6,720 nt of DNA from Propionibacteriaceae bacterium. GTDB lineage: Bacteria > Actinomycetota > Actinomycetes > Propionibacteriales > Propionibacteriaceae. Shown in pieces: positions 1 through 6,000 of the stretch. Both the position numbers and the translations under genes were made by a program. Where the stretch lies: NCBI GenBank assembly GCA_031255975.1, contig JAIRRM010000147.1, positions 1 to 6,720 on the forward strand. The letters run 5' to 3'. How positions within the stretch are numbered: position 1 is the first letter of the stretch; every line of letters begins with the position of its first letter. The notes below the pieces were generated by a model. The model did no database searches, had not been told where the DNA came from, and saw only the letters and a program-made list of their open reading frames with translations.

Positions 1-158
1 TACCTAACCGCATAGGCAAACCTGCCGAACGGCCTGGGTGCTAAAGCCCATGGCAGCAAGGCTAGCTTCCGCTGGGCGCGTCCACAGCGTAGAAAACGCA
101 ATCTGAAAGAACTCACAGCTTTGTTCCGATAAAGCATCATTCATAGCAAACTTGACCC

Positions 159-1547
159 ATGACGCCCACACTGACCATCGCCCAGGCACGCCGGATTGCC
201 CTCAACGCGCAGGGAATGGGTCGGTTACGGACAGCCGCCGCCAACCCTGAGCAGGCCGCAACCCACGCTCCGGCCAAGCCACTGCCCGTCGTCTCAAACG
301 GCTCCTCAGCTGGGGCGGCCAACCTGAACCCCGCCCGATTGCGGGGCCAAGTGCCACGACAAGTTGGGTTGCGGCAGGTCTCGTCCGAGATAGCCCGCGT
401 AGCACAGTTCCAGATCGACACGGTCAACGTGCTGGCCAGGGCCCACTACCTGCCGCTGTACACCAGGCTCGGCGCATACGACACCGCGCTGCTGCACCGC
501 GCCAGCGAAGGGCGTGATCGCAAGCTTTTCGAGTACTGGGGGCACGCCGCATGTCTTATCGACGTGGAGTTGTACCCGGCGCTTAGATGGCGCATGGAGG
601 AGGCCAAAAGTAAGGACTGGACGACGCTTAAGAAACTCGTCACGGAGAAACCGCGATTGGTGAACGCGGTGCTTGACGAAATCAACCGCCGCGGGCCGCT
701 CACACAACGGCAGTTGGTGGATGCCGGCATCGGCGAGCGCCGGCAATCTACCGGCTGGTGGGGTTGGGGCGAGACGAAGCGCATCGTGGAGTACCTCTTT
801 TACATCGGGGTGCTCGGAGTCGCGGGGCGGAACAGTCAGTTCGAGCGCCGCTACGATCTCATTGAGCGGGTGATCCCGCAGTCGGTGCTCCAACGCGCCG
901 AGATGCCCAAACAGGACGCACAAATAGAGTTGGTACGGCGCGCCGCCGCCGCGCTTGGCGTGGCCACCACCCGCGGACTGGGGCATTACTTTTACCTGTC
1001 CAACAAAGACGTGCGCGATGCCATCGACGCACTGGTGGAGCGCGGCGAGTTGGAGCCGGTTACCATCACCGGGGTGCGCGAGCAGGCGTACCTCTGGCAT
1101 GAGGCGCGCTGCCCGCGTCGGATCAGTGGCACCACATTGGTCAGTCCGTTCGATTCGTTGATTTTCGAGCGGCAGCGGCTTCAACAACTATTCGGCGTCG
1201 AGTACACCATCGGCCTCTACACACCCAAGGAGCAACGTGACTACGGTTATTACGTCTACCTGTTCGTGCTGGACGAGGCTGTCGCGGCGCGCGTCGATCT
1301 GAAAGCTGATCGTAAAGCTGGAGTGTTGCTGGTGCAGGCGGCTTGGCTGGAGCCGTCATACGGCGATCAACTCGCCCAGGCCGGTGGTCGCGCCGTGGCC
1401 CGCGCCCTGCCCACCCGTGACCTGGCGGCAGAGGTGGCCCGACCGCTGGCCGCCGAGTTGTATCGCCTCGCCGGTTGGTTGGGGTTAGCGGCCATCAACG
1501 TCGCTGAGCAAGGCGACCTAGCCGACCAATTAACCAAGGTTCTTTGA
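159..1547 (+). CDS. YcaQ/AlkX-family winged-helix DNA glycosylase (interstrand crosslink / alkylpurine repair)
   Basis: Predicted cytoplasmic DNA glycosylase of the HTH_42 family (E. coli YcaQ/AlkX, Streptomyces AlkZ), which removes N7-alkylated purines and unhooks interstrand crosslinks. Seen in the 462-residue protein: the N-terminal LTIAQARRIALNAQG (5-19), the QID tripeptide at 85-87 followed by TVNVLARAHYLPLYTRLG, and the C-terminal block PFDSLIFERQRLQQLFG (330-346). QID fits the catalytic Q-hydrophobic-D motif of the AlkX branch, whereas AlkZ has Q-hydrophobic-Q. An Ala/Pro-rich stretch at about 21-70 makes the gap between QG and QID some 35-40 residues longer than in E. coli YcaQ. The ATG at 159 is the earliest possible start because TGA lies in frame at 153-155. 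No Shine-Dalgarno sequence precedes it, so the transcript may be leaderless. A later ATG at 216 has a better upstream purine run but would remove the conserved N-terminal helix. The gene stands alone. The family call is firm; the exact substrate is inferred. Confidence 0.93.
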   Translation: MTPTLTIAQARRIALNAQGMGRLRTAAANPEQAATHAPAKPLPVVSNGSSAGAANLNPARLRGQVPRQVGLRQVSSEIARVAQFQIDTVNVLARAHYLPLYTRLGAYDTALLHRASEGRDRKLFEYWGHAACLIDVELYPALRWRMEEAKSKDWTTLKKLVTEKPRLVNAVLDEINRRGPLTQRQLVDAGIGERRQSTGWWGWGETKRIVEYLFYIGVLGVAGRNSQFERRYDLIERVIPQSVLQRAEMPKQDAQIELVRRAAAALGVATTRGLGHYFYLSNKDVRDAIDALVERGELEPVTITGVREQAYLWHEARCPRRISGTTLVSPFDSLIFERQRLQQLFGVEYTIGLYTPKEQRDYGYYVYLFVLDEAVAARVDLKADRKAGVLLVQAAWLEPSYGDQLAQAGGRAVARALPTRDLAAEVARPLAAELYRLAGWLGLAAINVAEQGDLADQLTKVL

Positions 1548-1732
1548 CGTCGGCACACCGCTGCGTACCCATGCCGATGGCCGCTGCCGCGACTCGGTAA
1601 ATTCAACCAACACCCTCTCAGTTGAGCTAAAGCCCCACGTTAAAGTGAGTAGTTTTCAATTCTCAATGCCAACCAACCGGGTGCAAAGCTTTGGGGAGAC
1701 TTACCGTGCAGTCCGCTCTGATGCTTGAATTG

Positions 1733-2083
1733 CTACGATTTCTTGCGCTCTGCGGCGGCGGCCCGCGCCACGTCGGCGACAAGGGCGTTGTCAAGCGGAG
1801 CGTCCCAGGGAAACCTGATGGTGCCCTTGTCGTGGGCGATGCCGGCGGCGTCCAGCCGGGTTGTGAACTCAGCCACCACCGCCGGGCCGGGAAACAGCGA
1901 CCAGTGCTTGACGAACCCCGCGAAATGGATGATGTTGCGCCCCTGCCAAAACGTCGGCATCTGCCAGGAGATACGCTCGCTGGCTTCGGGAAGCGCCGCC
2001 TTGAGCGTCTGCCGTACCTGGCCCAAAATATCGGCCCGCTCCAGCGGCAGGGTGGCCAGGTATTCGTCGATGGTGGTCGCCAT
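1733..2083 (-). CDS. DUF1801 / YdhG-like small protein (iron-chaperone-type fold)
   Basis: A 116-residue protein of the DUF1801 family (YdhG/YyaI-like, related to proteins annotated as iron chaperones in Bacillus). Visible family features are the N-terminal TIDEYLATLP (4-13), the conserved ISWQMPTFWQG core (38-48), HFAGFVKHWSLFPGP (53-67) and the C-terminal KGTIRFPWDAPL (86-97). The length is close to the usual 110-130 residues. No signal peptide or membrane segment is visible, so it should be cytoplasmic. It converges on the glycosylase gene and diverges from the toxin-antitoxin genes. The start at 2083 has no Shine-Dalgarno sequence, but a TAGACT -10 hexamer sits 6 bases upstream, which suggests leaderless expression. 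The biochemical function of most members is unproven, so the name describes the family only. Confidence 0.88.
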   Translation of the reverse strand: MATTIDEYLATLPLERADILGQVRQTLKAALPEASERISWQMPTFWQGRNIIHFAGFVKHWSLFPGPAVVAEFTTRLDAAGIAHDKGTIRFPWDAPLDNALVADVARAAAAERKKS

Positions 2084-2089
2084 GTAATG

Positions 2090-2095
2090 AGTCTA
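2090..2095 (-). promoter_or_regulatory. Putative -10 element for the DUF1801 gene (leaderless)
   Basis: Read on the minus strand, TAGACT is followed by six bases (CATTAC) and then the ATG at 2083. This matches the TANNNT hexamer spaced 6-7 bases from a leaderless start that is common in actinobacteria. No good -35 box is visible. Inference from spacing only. Confidence 0.4.
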
Positions 2096-2189
2096 AGGGA
2101 GCGCGTATGGCCGATTGTGCCCGTTTGTAAAACGAGTCTTCGGCATCCCCAGCTGCGGTTTGGAGTCAACTCTGCGCAGTTCTTTTGTC

Positions 2190-2227
2190 TTGTGGACAAC
2201 CACAAAACCTCCCCAAGTTATCCACAA
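2190..2227. promoter_or_regulatory. Two opposed DnaA-box-like nonamers in the gap before the toxin-antitoxin genes
   Basis: TTGTCCACA on the minus strand (2191-2199) and TTATCCACA on the plus strand (2218-2226) match the actinobacterial and E. coli DnaA-box consensus sequences. With the flanking base, the two form a 10-bp inverted repeat (2190-2199 and 2218-2227) with one mismatch and an 18-bp spacer. There is no dnaA, dnaN, rpmH or parAB nearby, so this is unlikely to be oriC. It may be a DnaA regulatory or titration site, or chance. Confidence 0.45.
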
Positions 2228-2276
2228 TTGAGAAACTCATTGGCCGGTTTGGGCGGTTTTGCACTAGAGACAGGGC

Positions 2277-2711
2277 GTGAAATATCGGAAGGGAATCCAT
2301 GCCGGAGCATATGCGCCTCATTCTGATAGCAAATCAGCTATCATAACCGAGGGTAAGGCAGCGGTTTTTGATCGAATCACAAGAGCCAATGGCACCAGCG
2401 AGTTCGAGGATTTCCTCGATTCTTTGTCGGAAAAAGACGCCGCCAAACTGTTGGCTGTCATTAGCAAGGTGGAAACCCTCGGCCTCCAAATCGCAATACG
2501 GATGCAGTGGGTGAGAAAGTTGGAGGATGATTTGTACGAACTGCGATCGCAGCAAGGCCGCGATATTCAACGCGCTATCTACTTCCACGTCGGCGCAAAT
2601 TGCTACGTGATAACCCACGGCTTCACGAAAAAGTCACAGCGGACGCCAGCACGCGAAATACGCCACGCTAAGGAGTTGCGTCGCCGCTACAGAATGGGAG
2701 AAACCAAATGA
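2277..2711 (+). CDS. RelE/HigB-type toxin (phage Gp49-like, PF05973 family)
   Basis: Predicted ribosome-dependent mRNA interferase. The conserved domain runs from about residue 29 (AAVFDRITRANGTSEFEDFLDSL) through KLEDDLYELR (81-90) and the R-x-I-Y-F strand (99-103) to HGFTKKSQRTP (114-124) and the basic C-terminal helix EIRHAKELRRRYR. Its TGA overlaps the antitoxin ATG by 4 bp (ATGA), a toxin-first order typical of HigBA-like pairs. The start is doubtful. GTG 2277 is the only standard start upstream of the domain and has no properly spaced ribosome-binding site. The strong GGAAGGG (2287-2293) with ATG 2299 is in another frame and ends at TAA 2344-2346. The first 28 or so residues are untypical of the family and span a 7-bp inverted repeat that looks like an operator. 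The true start may be non-standard near 2340-2346, or the toxin may have lost it. The family call is firm; the functional state is uncertain. Confidence 0.78.
   Translation: MKYRKGIHAGAYAPHSDSKSAIITEGKAAVFDRITRANGTSEFEDFLDSLSEKDAAKLLAVISKVETLGLQIAIRMQWVRKLEDDLYELRSQQGRDIQRAIYFHVGANCYVITHGFTKKSQRTPAREIRHAKELRRRYRMGETK
2299..2346 (+). CDS. Possible 15-codon leader ORF overlapping the toxin 5' end
   Basis: ATG 2299 is preceded by GGAAGGG at 2287-2293, the best ribosome-binding site in this region, with five bases between. It encodes MPEHMRLILIANQLS and stops at TAA 2344-2346, just before the conserved toxin domain opens in a different frame. It could be a leader peptide coupling translation to the toxin, or the original toxin start displaced by an indel. 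It is too short to support as a protein in its own right. Confidence 0.3.
   Translation: MPEHMRLILIANQLS
2324..2343. promoter_or_regulatory. Perfect 7-bp inverted repeat, candidate operator of the toxin-antitoxin pair
   Basis: TGATAGC (2324-2330) and GCTATCA (2337-2343) are exact inverted copies separated by six bases. The size and symmetry suit a dimeric HTH repressor such as the antitoxin at 2708-2989. It lies immediately before the conserved toxin domain, where an autoregulatory operator would be expected if translation really starts after about 2340. A stem-loop in the mRNA is the alternative reading. Confidence 0.5.
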
Positions 2712-2989
2712 CCTGGGTTGACGAGACGATCCGCCGCAGGGCCGCGGCCAGCCCAAGCTTTGCGGCTGCCTACGAACTTGAAGCCGAGCAACTGCAGTTA
2801 GCCGTCGCGCTCGCCGATATGCGCCGTGAACAAGGGTTGACCCAACGCCAACTCGCCGAACTCTCAGGCAAACCACAGTCGACTATTGCTCGAATAGAAA
2901 ACGGCAGTATGAACGCTTCGCTGAAACTGCTCATCGAAATCGCGGCAAGTGTGGGCAGGAGAGTGCAAGTGCGGTTCATCGCCGCTTGA
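2708..2989 (+). CDS. XRE-family HTH antitoxin (HigA-like)
   Basis: A 93-residue Cro/C1-type DNA-binding protein. The helix-turn-helix is clear: the scaffold helix TQRQLAELSG (45-54), the recognition region KPQSTIARIENG (55-66), then SLKLLIEIAASVG (71-83) and a short terminal strand RVQVRF. The N-terminal segment MTWVDETIRRRAAASPSFAAAYELE is typical of antitoxins paired with Gp49-like toxins. The ATG overlaps the toxin stop (ATGA), so translation is probably coupled. The protein would neutralise the toxin and repress the shared promoter, plausibly through the inverted repeat at 2324-2343. The reading frame is intact, so immunity could persist even if the toxin start is damaged. Confidence 0.9.
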   Translation: MTWVDETIRRRAAASPSFAAAYELEAEQLQLAVALADMRREQGLTQRQLAELSGKPQSTIARIENGSMNASLKLLIEIAASVGRRVQVRFIAA

Positions 2990-3094
2990 GCCACCGCACT
3001 AGCCAACGACCTCACGCTGGTGACGAATAACACCAAGGAGTTTGGCCGCATCACTGGCCTCGCTCTGGAAGACTGGAGTTTCGCCGACGAGTGA
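2990..3094 (+). pseudogene. C-terminal remnant of a VapC PIN-domain toxin
   Basis: Reading on from the base after the antitoxin stop, this frame gives ATALANDLTLVTNNTKEF and then GRITGLALEDWSFADE before TGA 3092-3094. The LTLVTNN-T-KEF-R--GL-LEDW pattern is the characteristic C-terminal end of VapC ribonucleases, including the TNN/D segment of the acidic site. The rest of the PIN domain, including the N-terminal LDTN motif, is absent; the frame is closed by TGA 2987-2989, which is the antitoxin stop. About 34 of the usual 130 or so codons remain, with no start codon or vapB partner. This is a decayed toxin gene, probably truncated when the neighbouring pair arrived or by deletion. It ends 14 bases before the kinase ATG. 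Confidence 0.75.
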
Positions 3095-3108
3095 GAAGGG
3101 GACGAACG

Positions 3109-4083
3109 ATGCCGGAACGCCACGTACTCGTGGTGGGCGATGTGAACACCGACATGATCGTGCCTTACCCCACCCGTCAATCAGACGGCACCCTGCGTTT
3201 CTCGAATCCGAGTGTGATTGGGGGAGGTAGCGCGGCGAACACCGCACATGCTTTGGCCAGGTTGGGGCATGGCGTCGAGTTCATCGGCACCGTCGGCGCG
3301 GACGCTGCCGGGCGACAATGCCGTAACGAGTTCACTCGGGCCGGTATCGGTTGCGGCGGCCTCATCACAGATGCGGAACTCAATACGGTGTGCGTGTACG
3401 CATTTGTCACCCCCGAGGGCGAACGTTTACTCTGGCCGTACCCCGAAGACCACCAATCATTCCGGGAATTGGACGCTAGGCGCGTGGATTGGTCGCTGTT
3501 GGACGGTGCCTGCTGGGTGCATTCGTCTGGCATGGTCTACAGTTCTGCTTCCTCCGCGCCCGACACCGTAACCGCGCTACTCGCCGCCGCCCACGCCCGC
3601 GGCGTTCCGGTCTCATTCGACCTCAACCTGCGCGTCGAGAACTACGGCCTGCCCGATGACTATCGGCGGCGCATCCTCGCCGCCTGCGAACATGCCGCGT
3701 ATCTTTTTGGCAGCGAACGCGAGGAGTTCGCTCACCTGGTACCCGATTCCGCCAGCCCAGCCACGGCTTTGGTACGCCCTGGGCGCGCCGTAGTCACGCG
3801 CGACGGGAGGACGGGCAGCACCGCGTATGTCAGCGACGAGGCAGGGCGCATCGGCGTCAGCCACGCCCCGGCATACGACGTACCCGCTGCGGACACCATC
3901 GGTGCCGGAGATGTGTACAACGCCGGATTCATCCATGCCCTGCTCACCGAAGCCACGATCAATACGGCGCTGGCCACTGGAAACGCCGTAGCCGGATATA
4001 AGGTTTCCCGTACCGGGGCCAGGGCCACCCCCACCGTTTCCGAGCTGGCCGCCTTCATGGCGACAACTCCCGTAGTGAATTGA
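3109..4083 (+). CDS. PfkB-family carbohydrate kinase (ribokinase-like)
   Basis: A 324-residue cytoplasmic ATP-dependent sugar or nucleoside kinase. Seen: the N-terminal strand VLVVGDVNTDMIV (6-18), the glycine-rich substrate motif GGGSAANTAHALARLG (38-53), the strand VSFDLNLR (168-175), and the C-terminal PfkB signature DTIGAGDVYNAGF (262-274), where D268 is the expected catalytic base and GAG forms the anion hole. Length is normal for the family. ATG 3109 is chosen over GTG 3091 because GAAGGGG at 3095-3101 sits 7 bases ahead of it; GTG 3091 would overlap the stop of the VapC remnant. The TrpF-like gene follows after 92 bp on the same strand, suggesting one transcript. The substrate cannot be read from the sequence; ribose, a nucleoside or another sugar is possible. 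The DLNLR variant replaces the common DPNLR. Confidence 0.92.
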   Translation: MPERHVLVVGDVNTDMIVPYPTRQSDGTLRFSNPSVIGGGSAANTAHALARLGHGVEFIGTVGADAAGRQCRNEFTRAGIGCGGLITDAELNTVCVYAFVTPEGERLLWPYPEDHQSFRELDARRVDWSLLDGACWVHSSGMVYSSASSAPDTVTALLAAAHARGVPVSFDLNLRVENYGLPDDYRRRILAACEHAAYLFGSEREEFAHLVPDSASPATALVRPGRAVVTRDGRTGSTAYVSDEAGRIGVSHAPAYDVPAADTIGAGDVYNAGFIHALLTEATINTALATGNAVAGYKVSRTGARATPTVSELAAFMATTPVVN

Positions 4084-4175
4084 AAATACCCTCGCCGTAA
4101 GCCTGAAAGCACCCGATACCGTACCGGCCCACAAACCACCCCACCACCACAGCGATCCTGAAGGAGCAAGCCCCA

Positions 4176-4862
4176 GTGATAACCCAGATTTACTCCATCC
4201 AAAGTGTCACCGAAGCGCTCGCCTGTGCCGAAGCGGGAGCTGACTGCATCGGCATAGCCTGCGCCACCGACGCCGGATTGCCCGCCGAGATTCCGTTGGA
4301 ACTGGGCCGCGAGGTGTTTGCCGCGCTGGAAGGCAAGGCCACTCGGGTCGCGCTCACCGTCGCCGCCTCCCCCATCCCGGTGTATCAACTGATACGCGAA
4401 CTGCTCCCCGACGTGATCCATCTCTGCGGCTACGACTACATGGCCACACCCGAGTTCGTGGCCGAAGCGAAACGCATCCATCCCGGCATCAAGGTACTGC
4501 AAGCCATCGGCGTCACTGGCCCGGAGGCGATCGCGGAGGCGATCACATACGGCGCGTGGTGCGATCAATTGATCCTGGATTCCGTGGACCCGGCCATCAA
4601 TGGGGTGGGGGCCGCCGGGTTCACAAACGACTGGGACGTGTGCGCCGAGATCGTCCGTCGCACTCCCTGCCCCGTCATTCTGGCCGGCGGTCTCGGCCCC
4701 GACAACGTCGCGGCTGCCATCGAGCAGGTACGTCCATACGGCGTCGATTCCTTCACCCGCACCTCTCGAAAGCTTCCCGACGGACGGAGTGAGAAAGACG
4801 CGGAAAAGGTCGTGGGTTTCGTACGAAACGCAAAAGCGGCAGCGGCAAGACTCGGACTGTAA
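4176..4862 (+). CDS. Phosphoribosylanthranilate isomerase-like (TrpF fold) protein lacking the catalytic Cys
   Basis: A 228-residue (beta/alpha)8-barrel protein of the PRAI (PF00697) superfamily. Matching features are the first strand and helix QIYSIQSVTEALACAEAGADCIGI, DVIHLCG (79-85), LILDS (132-136) with D135 at the general-acid position, the phosphate-binding PVILAGGLGPDNVAAAIEQVRPYGVD (166-191), and a C-terminal EKDAEKVVGFVRNAK. Length suits TrpF. In TrpF the first strand reads K-I-C-G and its Cys is the general base; here it reads Q-I-Y-S. The SKRYI-type loop is absent too. Tryptophan biosynthesis is therefore unlikely, and no other trp gene is present. GTG 4176 has AAGGAG at 4161-4166, nine bases upstream. 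Its position behind a PfkB kinase suggests an isomerase, aldolase or binding role on a phosphorylated sugar. That role is inference; the fold is confident. Confidence 0.82.
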   Translation: MITQIYSIQSVTEALACAEAGADCIGIACATDAGLPAEIPLELGREVFAALEGKATRVALTVAASPIPVYQLIRELLPDVIHLCGYDYMATPEFVAEAKRIHPGIKVLQAIGVTGPEAIAEAITYGAWCDQLILDSVDPAINGVGAAGFTNDWDVCAEIVRRTPCPVILAGGLGPDNVAAAIEQVRPYGVDSFTRTSRKLPDGRSEKDAEKVVGFVRNAKAAAARLGL

Positions 4863-4880
4863 CCGCGATTCGGCCATCAA

Positions 4881-4902
4881 AGCCAGCGCTACTAGGCTGG
4901 CT
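4881..4902 (+). terminator. Hairpin after the TrpF-like gene, possible weak terminator
   Basis: AGCCAGC (4881-4887) and GCTGGCT (4896-4902) form a perfect 7-bp GC-rich stem with an 8-base loop, 19 bases after the stop of the TrpF-like gene. No T-run follows, so it is not a classical intrinsic terminator. It may end the kinase operon or stabilise the mRNA. Confidence 0.35.
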
Positions 4903-4976
4903 GACGGCTTGGTTCTCCGTACAAACCACGCCCGTAACGAATCCTCAAATTGAATGATCGAGAGGCAGGTGAGACG

Positions 4977-5918
4977 ATGCAGCGCATCTTCAGCAGCGTT
5001 GGCGGACAGTTCCGTCAGATCGAGCAGGTGGAGCCGGGTAGTTGGATCAGCCTCACCTACCCCACCCGCGAGGAGTTGGACGCGGTGGCGTTGGAGTTCG
5101 GCATCGACCCGGACGACCTGCGCGCTCCCCTCGACACCGAGGAACGCTCCCGCATTGATGTCGAGAACGGCTACGTGTTGATCCTCGTCGACGTGCCCAC
5201 CACCGAACTGCGGGGTGGAAAACCGTGGTGGGTCACTATCCCGCTCGGCATCATCCTCACCAACGATGTCATCATCACCACCTGTCTGGAACTGCCCCAG
5301 GTGCTCGCCGATTTCGAGGCCGGCCTGGTGCGTGACGCACCCACCAACATGCGCACCCGCTTCACGCTGCAACTGCTGCTGCGCAACGCCGGGTACTACC
5401 TGCAGTATCTGCGCCGCATCGACAAACAGTCGGATGAGATTCAGGCCGCGCTGCGACGCGCCACCCGTAACGAAGAACTCATCCAGATGCTTGAGATCGA
5501 GAAATCGCTGGTGTATTTCAGCACCTCCCTCACCAGCAACGAGCGGGTGCTACAACGCCTGGCCCGGCTGGACGCGGTGAAGAAGTATCCTGACGACGAC
5601 GAACTGCTCGAAGACACCATCGTTGAGAACCAGCAGGCCATTGAGATGGCGCAGATCTACAGCGGCATCCTTTCCGGAACCATGGATGCCTTTGCTTCTG
5701 TAATCGCCAACAACCAAAACGACATCATGAAGACGCTGGCGCTGGCCACCATCATCATGAGTATCCCCACCATGATCTTCAGTGCCTACGGCATGAACGT
5801 CGCCGGTGAGGGGATGCCGTTCTCCACCTGGACCTGGGGTTTCTTTATCATCATCGGATTGTCGTTCGCGGTGAGCCTTTGCGTGCTGGTCTTTTTCTTG
5901 AGAAAACGCTGGTTCTAG
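4977..5918 (+). CDS. corA: CorA-family magnesium/cobalt transporter
   Basis: A 313-residue homopentameric membrane channel for Mg2+ (and Co2+) uptake. The N-terminal cytoplasmic alpha/beta domain spans about 1-120, followed by a long charged helical stalk (about 120-250, rich in E, R, K and Q). TM1 is at about 252-271 (TLALATIIMSIPTMIFSA), followed at once by the selectivity motif YGMNV (271-275) and the loop AGEGMPFSTW. TM2 is at about 285-308, with a basic tail RKRWF. The family's GMN signature is intact and the length is normal. ATG 4977 is preceded by AGGTGAG at 4967-4973 and is preferred to TTG 4950, which would add nine untypical residues. It lies 114 bp after the TrpF-like gene, beyond a hairpin, so it is probably transcribed separately. 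No M-box-like magnesium leader was seen. Confidence 0.95.
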   Translation: MQRIFSSVGGQFRQIEQVEPGSWISLTYPTREELDAVALEFGIDPDDLRAPLDTEERSRIDVENGYVLILVDVPTTELRGGKPWWVTIPLGIILTNDVIITTCLELPQVLADFEAGLVRDAPTNMRTRFTLQLLLRNAGYYLQYLRRIDKQSDEIQAALRRATRNEELIQMLEIEKSLVYFSTSLTSNERVLQRLARLDAVKKYPDDDELLEDTIVENQQAIEMAQIYSGILSGTMDAFASVIANNQNDIMKTLALATIIMSIPTMIFSAYGMNVAGEGMPFSTWTWGFFIIIGLSFAVSLCVLVFFLRKRWF

Positions 5919-6000
5919 CCCGGAGAGAATGTTGGCGTTAGGCGCGAGGTTAGGGAGTTAGAACTTGGTGCATGTTCGGGTTGATGCTGGGTGCGTCCGT

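Noticed and set aside
4..189. Short minus-strand frame at the left edge
   Set aside because: It overlaps the glycosylase start and shows no conserved features or ribosome-binding site.
306..1187. 293-codon minus-strand frame opposite the glycosylase
   Set aside because: Shadow of a confidently assigned gene; no family features were seen in its translation.
1613..1636. Minus-strand GGGGCTTTAGCTCAACTGAG resembling the 5' end of a tRNA
   Set aside because: The D loop is too short, there is no anticodon or T arm, and no matching acceptor 3' strand follows.
1548..1732. Terminator between the convergent glycosylase and DUF1801 genes
   Set aside because: Only short palindromes such as CAAAGCTTTG (1683-1692) and a loose TCGGCA/TGCCGA pair are present; there is no stem with a T-run.
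1691..2326. 211-codon plus-strand frame opposite the DUF1801 gene
   Set aside because: The DUF1801 motifs on the minus strand are clear, and the plus-strand product shows no recognisable motif.
3732..5372. Very long open frame on the minus strand (546 codons) running across the kinase, the TrpF-like gene and corA
   Set aside because: It lies antisense to three well-supported genes, has no recognisable domain, and reflects the lack of stops opposite GC-rich codons.
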